The notes below the pieces were generated by a model. That model saw nothing but the letters and a program-made list of their open reading frames with translations. It was not told where the DNA came from and ran no database searches. A stretch of 46,165 bases of DNA. Source: Cytophagales bacterium. Lineage in GTDB: Bacteria; Bacteroidota; Bacteroidia; Cytophagales; Thermoflexibacteraceae. The translations under genes and the position numbers were made by a program. The stretch covers positions 1 through 46,165 of the forward strand of contig CANGYA010000010.1 in the NCBI GenBank assembly GCA_947457925.1, given 5' to 3'. Of this stretch, positions 40,668 to 46,165 are shown piece after piece. How positions within the stretch are numbered: position 1 is the first letter of the stretch; every line of letters begins with the position of its first letter.

Positions 40668-40708
40668 ATTGTAGTGTGGCAAAACAGAGAAAAATTTTAG
40701 GTGTGCAA

Positions 40709-41077
40709 CTAACTCTTAGCAACTTGATACGCCAACCCCGCCCAGCCAATCATAAAAGCCGAACCGCCTATCGGTGCTACAGCCCCCAATGGCGTAACGC
40801 CTGTAAGAGCCAAGACGTACAAACTTCCACTAAATAAGAGAATTCCCACTAAAAAACAATAGGCAACAAAGGTTATTTTAGGGAACTTGTCGTGCAGACT
40901 ACCAACTAATAACAAGCCCAAAGCATGGTAAAAATGGTATTGGCTGGCTGTTTCAAATACTTCGGGCTTGCCCACTTGTTGTAAGATAGGTTTGAGGGCA
41001 TGACTACCGAAAGCCCCTATCATCACTGCTAAACAAGTGAAAATTGCCCCTATAATCAAGATAGATTTTGTATTCAT
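40709..41077 (-). CDS. DUF423-family small membrane protein
   Basis: This is a 122-residue protein with four hydrophobic helices. It has the DUF423 (YgdD/TMEM256) signature: AVMIGAFGSHALKP near residues 18-31, QYHFYHALGLLLVG in the second helix, and LFSGSLYVLALTGVTPLGAV with APIGGSAFMIGWAGLA at the end. The family is widespread and of unknown function, located in the inner membrane. It starts 21 bases after the winged-helix gene on the same strand. It may be co-transcribed with the M48 protease operon. Confidence 0.88.
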   Translation of the reverse strand: MNTKSILIIGAIFTCLAVMIGAFGSHALKPILQQVGKPEVFETASQYHFYHALGLLLVGSLHDKFPKITFVAYCFLVGILLFSGSLYVLALTGVTPLGAVAPIGGSAFMIGWAGLAYQVAKS

Positions 41078-41098
41078 GGTAAATAGAAAATTATAGAT

Positions 41099-41665
41099 TT
41101 ATTGCCCCAACAAATTTTTGTCGACCAATACATATAGGTAAGTACCGTTGTCCGTAACTTGAAGTTCAAAAATTTCTTTTTGGTAAAGTTCCTCTAATTT
41201 TGCTTTGGCGGTATCCACAGAAACATCTGCTTTGAAACACAATGCCGAAGGTGTAAGACTCCCCCCCATAGCTATTGCCAACCTGATTACTTCAGCATCT
41301 GTTAAAGCCGTTTTTGAGTTAGACTTGGGTAAATGAATAGACGGATTACTGCCTTTTTCATAGCCTTTTATCATGTAGGTTGTTCCAGTCCAGTCATTCC
41401 AATCGTAGTGTGTGGAAATCACTCCAGACATTGTTAGACTATCCAATTTAATTTTGGCATCGGCAAGGCTCACATCAAAATGTTCGCAGACTAAGGCTGG
41501 CGTAACTCTGCCATTGTTTTGCTTGGCTAACTCCACAATATCTCTGTCTGTTATTTTACTGCCTATTTGTTTGAGTTTTGAGGTGTAGTACCACAACGTA
41601 AAGCCCACGCCTCCGCCTGCTGTTACTAAGGTGCTTGCCAAAATCATTAGTTTATGAAGTTCCAT
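41099..41665 (-). CDS. Membrane-anchored protein with duplicated winged-helix-like domain
   Basis: This is a 188-residue protein. The N-terminal stretch (residues 4-27, LMILASTLVTAGGGVGFTLW) is one membrane segment. Two similar units follow, about 38-85 (ITDRDIVELAKQNNGRVTPA, VCEHFDVSLADAKIKLDSL) and about 118-165 (LTDAEVIRLAIAMGGSLTPS, LCFKADVSVDTAKAKLEEL). Each reads as a helix-turn-helix module in which 'V-S-x-x-x-A-K-x-K-L-x-x-L' is the recognition helix region. The duplication implies a tandem DNA- or protein-binding unit tethered to the inner membrane. It lies between the M48 protease gene (26-base gap) and the DUF423 gene. No named family is recognised, so function is open. Confidence 0.6.
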   Translation of the reverse strand: MELHKLMILASTLVTAGGGVGFTLWYYTSKLKQIGSKITDRDIVELAKQNNGRVTPALVCEHFDVSLADAKIKLDSLTMSGVISTHYDWNDWTGTTYMIKGYEKGSNPSIHLPKSNSKTALTDAEVIRLAIAMGGSLTPSALCFKADVSVDTAKAKLEELYQKEIFELQVTDNGTYLYVLVDKNLLGQ

Positions 41666-41690
41666 GTTATTTACTGTCTAATGCTTGTGA

Positions 41691-42500
41691 TTAATTCATT
41701 TTTTCTTTTGACCTATTGTAATAAGTCATTGCTTCGGCTTGCCATTTTTTGAGGTCACTGATACGGGTGTCATGCGAAGGGTGCGTAGAAAGATATTCTG
41801 GTGTATTAGATTTTCCTGTAGCTAATTGCATTCTTTCCCAAAACTTTGGAGCTTCGGCGGGATCATAGCCTGCTAAGGCTGCAAAAATTAACCCCAATTT
41901 GTCCGCCTCCGATTCGTGGAGTCTGCTATATTTCAACAAGCCTAATTGTGTACCTACACCTACAGCTTGCAAAATAAGTTGATTGGTCAATGTATTATTT
42001 TGTTGTACGGCAACAGCCCCTACGGTCATGCCTGCTTGTACCATCATAGTTTGGCTGGCTCTTTCTGCCCCATGTTCTGCTATGGCGTGGGCTATTTCGT
42101 GTCCCATCACTACTGCCAAGCCCGCCTCGTCTTTACAAACAGGAATGATGCCCGTATAAACCACTACTTTGCCTCCCGGCATACACCACGCATTTACCTC
42201 TTTGCTTTCTACGACATTAAACTCCCATTGAAAGCCCTTCAGACGGTCAGACATATTTTTTTCTGCCATGTATTGTTCTACGGCTGCCTGAATACGTTGC
42301 CCCACCCGCCTTACCAAAGCTACATTGTCTTGGTTGGTAGAGAGTTTATTTTGGGTAAGAAACTCTTTGTATGCACTAAAACTCTGCGATTGCATCGTAG
42401 AGGCTGGTATAAAATTAACTTGTCTGCGTCCTGTAACAGGTACAGACGTACACGCAGCTACCATCAGCCAAGTAGTTAAACTCAAGATTATTTTTTTCAT
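41691..42500 (-). CDS. M48-family metalloprotease lipoprotein
   Basis: This 269-residue protein starts with a lipoprotein signal (MKKIILSLTTWLMVAACTSV, lipobox VAAC, Cys17). The zinc-binding motif HEIAH is at 134-138 with catalytic Glu135. The third ligand is in ESEADKLGL, where the first E-x-x-x-D block occurs about 65 residues later. WCMPGGKVVVYTGI is the typical M48B edge strand of LoiP/YggG-like and BepA-like proteases. Such enzymes degrade misfolded outer membrane or periplasmic proteins. It is complete and close to the LoiP length. It is the first gene of a four-gene minus-strand cluster that continues with the winged-helix membrane protein. Confidence 0.92.
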   Translation of the reverse strand: MKKIILSLTTWLMVAACTSVPVTGRRQVNFIPASTMQSQSFSAYKEFLTQNKLSTNQDNVALVRRVGQRIQAAVEQYMAEKNMSDRLKGFQWEFNVVESKEVNAWCMPGGKVVVYTGIIPVCKDEAGLAVVMGHEIAHAIAEHGAERASQTMMVQAGMTVGAVAVQQNNTLTNQLILQAVGVGTQLGLLKYSRLHESEADKLGLIFAALAGYDPAEAPKFWERMQLATGKSNTPEYLSTHPSHDTRISDLKKWQAEAMTYYNRSKEKMN

Positions 42501-42601
42501 CTCACAACAGATTTTTTGATAAAACTATGAAAATTATACGGAAAAAAACTAAATTGATAAACCAAATTGATACTTTTATTTGACATTTTACTCCCTATTC
42601 A

Positions 42602-43795
42602 ATGATGTTACTCGCAACACTGCCTAATTTGTCTGCAATTACATCTGTGCAACAACTTATTCAAACTACTTGTGAGTGGTTGGTACAATTAACGATTACA
42701 GAAGGTATATTGTATTGGCAAAAAGGCAACAACAACACCTATTCTCTGCAATATTTACACAGCCATTCAGACAAAGAAAGTTGGGATTTATCGCAATTTG
42801 TACCTTTGCTCACCCAACAAACGGCAATATATACTACCTATCCTTATTTCCTGCAAACAACTCTTACAGCCCATAGCTACAAAGTGAGTTTTGCCAATGA
42901 AGATTATGGTTATTTATTAGTATTGTCTAAAGAAGAAGATTTTGAGTATCCTTTGAGTGGGGTTTTGCTTGCGACTTTAGCCCAACTGGTGGCTGCTTAT
43001 TGCCGTCAAATAGCTACTACTAAACAGCATACGGTACATTCTTATCGTCCAAAGACCGAAGAAACCCCTATAATTCCAATGGGACAGTTTAAAGTTTTGT
43101 TGGTAGAAGATACCTTAGCTCACCAAATTATTACGTCTAAGTTTCTGAAAAATATGGGGGCGTATGTAGAAATAGCTGCCAATAGTGCCGAAGCAATACA
43201 AAAGGTACAAGAAAACACCTTTGATATTGTACTTATGGACTTGCAACTGCCCGACAAAGACGGTTTTGCTACCACAATGCAGCTACGGCAATTAGGCTAT
43301 CAAATGCCGATTGTGGCACTTACCGCAGAAAACGGTACGGAAGTACAACAACAAGCCCTTGCGAATGGCTTGAATGGGGTACTTTCAAAGCCTATTCAGC
43401 TAACAGAATTGAAACCTACGATTGAAAAATTAAGAGATATGAAACCAGTTACGTCGACAGTACACCAACCCGACTACACTTTTTTGATGGAAGCTGCTAA
43501 TGGCAATACAGCTTTTTTTGAAAATATGCTGAAAATTACGATTACAGAATTTGAACAGTTTGAAAACAATTTTGGTGAGGCTCTAAAAAAGCAAGACACT
43601 ACGGTTTTACGGCAATTACGCCACAAAATATTACCACATTTAACTTCCTACAGATTGTACCGCCTACAAGCCGATTTGGAACAGTTGATTATTTTGGCAG
43701 AAAAAGAGTATTGGAAACAAGCCGATAAGCTACTTGCCGAAGTGCTAAAAGGTTTGCAACAAGCCCAACAGCATTTTAAGGGGCAGTTAAAGTAA
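42602..43795 (+). CDS. Response regulator with C-terminal Hpt domain
   Basis: This is a 397-residue cytoplasmic signalling protein. Residues 1-150 form an unassigned domain, perhaps GAF-like, with no clear motif. Residues of about 162-280 are a receiver domain: LLVEDT with the acidic pocket, phosphoacceptor Asp213 in IVLMDLQLPD, the IVALTAENG threonine and Lys in LSKPIQ. Residues of about 300-390 are a helical Hpt domain with the phosphoacceptor His341 in LRHKILPHL. That variant form (H-K-x-L-P) is used in Cytophagales Hpt modules. No histidine kinase, HTH or output domain is present, so it may act as a phosphorelay intermediate between a kinase and regulator encoded elsewhere. Confidence 0.8.
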   Translation: MMLLATLPNLSAITSVQQLIQTTCEWLVQLTITEGILYWQKGNNNTYSLQYLHSHSDKESWDLSQFVPLLTQQTAIYTTYPYFLQTTLTAHSYKVSFANEDYGYLLVLSKEEDFEYPLSGVLLATLAQLVAAYCRQIATTKQHTVHSYRPKTEETPIIPMGQFKVLLVEDTLAHQIITSKFLKNMGAYVEIAANSAEAIQKVQENTFDIVLMDLQLPDKDGFATTMQLRQLGYQMPIVALTAENGTEVQQQALANGLNGVLSKPIQLTELKPTIEKLRDMKPVTSTVHQPDYTFLMEAANGNTAFFENMLKITITEFEQFENNFGEALKKQDTTVLRQLRHKILPHLTSYRLYRLQADLEQLIILAEKEYWKQADKLLAEVLKGLQQAQQHFKGQLK

Positions 43796-43850
43796 AGTGC
43801 AATTAGGCATATTTGTTGTAGAGTTTTGGTAAATATTCCGTCAAAAAAAC

Positions 43851-45389
43851 ATGAAATTGTCAAGCATACTTTCTATAGCCCTCGTGTGTGGGGTACATTG
43901 GGCTTATAGCCAAGTTTCTAAGGTAGATGAAACGAAGTTTAAGCAATATAAAACCGTAGCCGATTCTTATTTTGACCAAAAGGATTTTAAGGCTGCACGC
44001 CGTTTTTATCAAATGGCACTGTTGAACAAACCAAATGAAAAGGCTTCTATACAACGGATAGAAGATTGTAATAAAAAGTTAGAATCTGCGTCCAATAAAT
44101 TTTTGAAAGAAGGCAATAAACTATTTGACAAAGGCAATATAGAAGGGGCTACAGCACAGTATGACTCTGCTTATTTGTACTACCCTCTCAATCCGCAATG
44201 TAAAACAGAACAAGAGAAAGCCTATAATGCAAATTTGAACAATACCTTTCAAAAAGTAGTGGCAGGTACTCACTTTGACTGGGCAAACTCCGCAGTAACT
44301 CTACAAGACGGCGGCATGGTCATTGCAGGGAGGTCAGATTCTAACACCTCTGGTGATAACATGAACAAAAACATCATTCGCCTTGATGCCAACGGCAATG
44401 TACTTTGGAATAACTTTTATGGTGAAGCCGAAAGTGAAGAGGCATGGGCTATTGCACCTTGCAAAGATGGCGGTTTCTTGACGGTTGGCTATTCAGATTC
44501 GTATGGTAGTGGCTCTGGTATGAAAGACGTTTGGGTATTGAAAATAGATAAAGACGGCAAAAAACAATGGGACAAGGTTTTTGTTACGAATGAAGCCATA
44601 GACGAGGCAACTTCTGTGATAGAAAACGAAGACGGAACTTTTATGGTCGTTGGCAACTCTATTCCTATTAATCCCGGAAATATAGGGGACGTAATCGTTA
44701 TCAAAATAGGGGCAGATGGGCAGGAACTCTGGAAAAAAGAGTACAAAGACGAAGGCAATGACGAGGCAAACGAAATTATCAAAATAAAAGATGGTTACTT
44801 GATTGCTGGGCGTATGGAGGTGGAGAAAAAAAGATGGGATGCTTGCCTGATAAAAATAGACAAAGACGGTAACAAACAATGGACTAAAACCTTTGGCGGT
44901 GGCGATGATGACCTTGCCAATGCAGTAGTACAAACTAAAGACGAGGGTTTTGTGATGGTAGGACATACCTACTCTTATGCAAAAGCAGGAAGTTTTGATG
45001 CGTGGGTAGTGAAATTAGATAAAAACGGGACAATCAAATGGGAAGACACCTATGGCAGTGGAGCTTCTGATGAATTTTTGGGCGTAGTTGAATTGTCTGA
45101 CGGTAGTATCGTGGCGGCGGGTTATACAGAAAGTTATTTGCCTGTGAATAACGTGAATACAAGCAAAGACGGAGATGAAATTTTTATTGTCAAAATCAGT
45201 GCGGTAGGTGATGAAGTGTGGCAACGTACTTGGGGAGGCGTAGGCAACCAACGTATTCAGGCTTTGGAAGTCAATAAAGAGGCTATGTTAATCATGGTGG
45301 GTTATGTAGAAGACCCTAACACTCGCAATACAGACGTACTGGCTATCAAGGCTAATAAAGGAGGCGTTTTTAAGAAAACAGACAAATAA
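43851..45389 (+). CDS. Exported protein with TPR-like start and propeller-like repeats
   Basis: This 512-residue protein has a signal peptide (MKLSSILSIALVCGVHWAYS, cleavage about residue 21). Residues 30-110 are TPR-like helices (YFDQKDFKAARRFYQMALLN). From about 135 on, a repeat of about 50-55 residues recurs six or seven times. Its core reads like I-x-x-I-D-x-x-G-x-x-x-W-x-x-x-F-G-G-x-x-x-D-x-A, then D-G-G-F-x-x-x-G (for example LDANGNVLWNNFYGEAESEE, LDKNGTIKWEDTYGSGASDE). Such repeats are taken to fold as a beta-propeller in secreted Bacteroidota proteins. It lies 55 bases after the REC-Hpt gene on the same strand. No T9SS C-terminal domain was seen. Function unknown. Confidence 0.7.
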   Translation: MKLSSILSIALVCGVHWAYSQVSKVDETKFKQYKTVADSYFDQKDFKAARRFYQMALLNKPNEKASIQRIEDCNKKLESASNKFLKEGNKLFDKGNIEGATAQYDSAYLYYPLNPQCKTEQEKAYNANLNNTFQKVVAGTHFDWANSAVTLQDGGMVIAGRSDSNTSGDNMNKNIIRLDANGNVLWNNFYGEAESEEAWAIAPCKDGGFLTVGYSDSYGSGSGMKDVWVLKIDKDGKKQWDKVFVTNEAIDEATSVIENEDGTFMVVGNSIPINPGNIGDVIVIKIGADGQELWKKEYKDEGNDEANEIIKIKDGYLIAGRMEVEKKRWDACLIKIDKDGNKQWTKTFGGGDDDLANAVVQTKDEGFVMVGHTYSYAKAGSFDAWVVKLDKNGTIKWEDTYGSGASDEFLGVVELSDGSIVAAGYTESYLPVNNVNTSKDGDEIFIVKISAVGDEVWQRTWGGVGNQRIQALEVNKEAMLIMVGYVEDPNTRNTDVLAIKANKGGVFKKTDK

Positions 45390-45415
45390 AAGTAGTCGTT
45401 TTAGTAACAGTTATT

Positions 45416-45441
45416 GCCCTTTTCCTATACAGGAAAAGGGC
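45416..45441 (+). terminator. Terminator after the propeller-like gene
   Basis: GCCCTTTTCC (45416-45425) pairs with GGAAAAGGGC (45432-45441) and T7 follows (45442-45448). It lies 26 bases past the stop at 45389. Confidence 0.88.
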
Positions 45442-45531
45442 TTTTTTTATGTAAGCAATAGCCCAAGAATAGGGCAAAACGTAGTTAAAATTGTACTTTT
45501 TTAAGTTGTTTCAAAAATACTTAGTTTTTTA

Positions 45532-45564
45532 TTTGTTTCCTGTATTTCTGCTTAACTACATTTG
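45532..45564 (+). promoter_or_regulatory. Promoter of the last lipoprotein gene
   Basis: TTTG (45532-45535), 21 bases, then TACATTTG (45557-45564) fits the Bacteroidota promoter. The leader to the ATG at 45630 is about 60 nt. Confidence 0.65.
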
Positions 45565-45629
45565 CAGACACAAAAATTTTTGTGTAAGAAAAAACTAATT
45601 TTTCATTTATTTAAACCTAACAAAAATTC

Positions 45630-46165
45630 ATGAAAAAAACACTGTTCCTGTTGGGCTGTGCCTTGTTTTCTTTGGCTGCCTGCGAAAAAGAAAATGTGAA
45701 AACGCCTTGCGAAAAATTAAAAGAAGAAAAGCCATACGCACAAAGTGGCGGATTTCTTAAGGCTTTACAAACCGAAAATGTCATTTTTTATATAGCTGAT
45801 GAGGCTATTTACAAGAAAGATAATACCAAAGGTTATGTAAAGTACCCCGCAAATGAGCTAAAACTAACAGATGAAAAACTACAACCTATCCCTTTTCAAA
45901 TGGAAGACCCATATAGTGCTAATACTGATTATGCTTTTGTGGTAAAAGGGCAAGATTTGTATAAACACCCTGCTTTTAGGGCAAATGTACCTGTAAGCCA
46001 AACTTATTACCTTACAAGGGGGAATAAGACGGACACTTTACGTATGGATTCTCATATCAAAGAAGTCTGCGATATGGATAGTGTTGGCTACATGAAGTTC
46101 TATCAAAATAACCGAATGATTATAGAATACAGTCCCTATGGTACTTTTAATCTTAACTGTAATAA
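45630..46165 (+). CDS. Lipoprotein, unknown function (cut by window end)
   Basis: The reading frame from ATG 45630 is open to the last base, giving at least 178 residues, and is partial because the window ends. It begins MKKTLFLLGCALFSLAACEK, a clear lipoprotein signal (lipobox LAAC, Cys18). The mature part continues TPCEKLKEEKPYAQSGGFLK. Several regions look like paired strands (YAFVVKGQDLYKHPAFRANV, SVGYMKFYQNNRMIIEYSPY). No family is recognised. It has its own promoter at 45532-45564 and a terminator upstream, so it is separately expressed. Confidence 0.7.
   Translation, partial: MKKTLFLLGCALFSLAACEKENVKTPCEKLKEEKPYAQSGGFLKALQTENVIFYIADEAIYKKDNTKGYVKYPANELKLTDEKLQPIPFQMEDPYSANTDYAFVVKGQDLYKHPAFRANVPVSQTYYLTRGNKTDTLRMDSHIKEVCDMDSVGYMKFYQNNRMIIEYSPYGTFNLNCN

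Noticed and set aside
41946-42479. 177-residue plus-strand reading frame opposite the M48 protease
   Set aside because: The protease on the minus strand has catalytic motifs, signal peptide and correct length; the opposite frame has no recognisable domain.
1-46165. CRISPR arrays, tRNA or rRNA genes
   Set aside because: No regularly spaced identical repeats with unique spacers were seen, and no cloverleaf or rRNA-like stretch was recognised by eye; a tool search was not possible.

Overview
The window comes from a low-GC member of the Bacteroidota, most likely of a Cytophagales-like lineage. Four things support this. Several genes have the phylum's own promoter type (TTTG, about 19 bases, TAnnTTTG) and no clear Shine-Dalgarno. 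There are many Sec-exported TPR proteins and lipoproteins. A SpoIIE-type phosphatase is fused to an exported TPR sensor. A Bacteroidetes-type outer membrane porin is present. No rRNA, tRNA or CRISPR array was seen.

Layout. 1-129 is the right end of an IS1-family insertion sequence. 218-4909 holds a glycosyltransferase-like protein, an NlpC/P60 lipoprotein and a porin. 5061-10472 is a compact, overlapping three-gene SMC/condensin operon of the MksFEB (Wadjet JetABC) type, with no recognisable JetD/MksG nuclease gene. 10797-16646 is a row of minus-strand housekeeping and accessory genes: bestrophin, F420-reductase-like oxidoreductase, DUF481 protein, DJ-1/PfpI protein, hemN and a phosphopantetheinyl transferase. 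16870-25040 holds two convergent TPR proteins, thioredoxin, a GNAT-like protein, a stress-protein pair, a lipoprotein and an EamA transporter. 25120-32988 holds accA and then a minus-strand ribosomal cluster running rplP to secY. That cluster is cut off from the S10 genes upstream and from the infA/alpha genes downstream. 33370-46165 holds TPR proteins, the TPR-SpoIIE phosphatase, panB, a lone HyfC/NuoH-like membrane subunit, a four-gene M48-protease operon, a REC-Hpt protein, a TPR/propeller-like exported protein and the start of a lipoprotein that runs off the end.

How genes work together. The Mks genes overlap by 37 and 17 bases and should be made as one complex. The ribosomal cluster has its own canonical promoter and a leader of about 235 nt. 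The stress pair (21931-23039) follows three AAGTCATC direct repeats spaced exactly 22 bp apart, which look like an activator operator.

The intergenic DNA is unusually rich in palindromes. One family has a CTTTAG core, an arm ending in ACTTAC, and copies that point at downstream gene starts. Another set has TTTT-C/G-AAAA centres. A 71-bp perfect palindrome is nested in an older inverted repeat after panB. All assignments come from reading the sequence; no database search was run.
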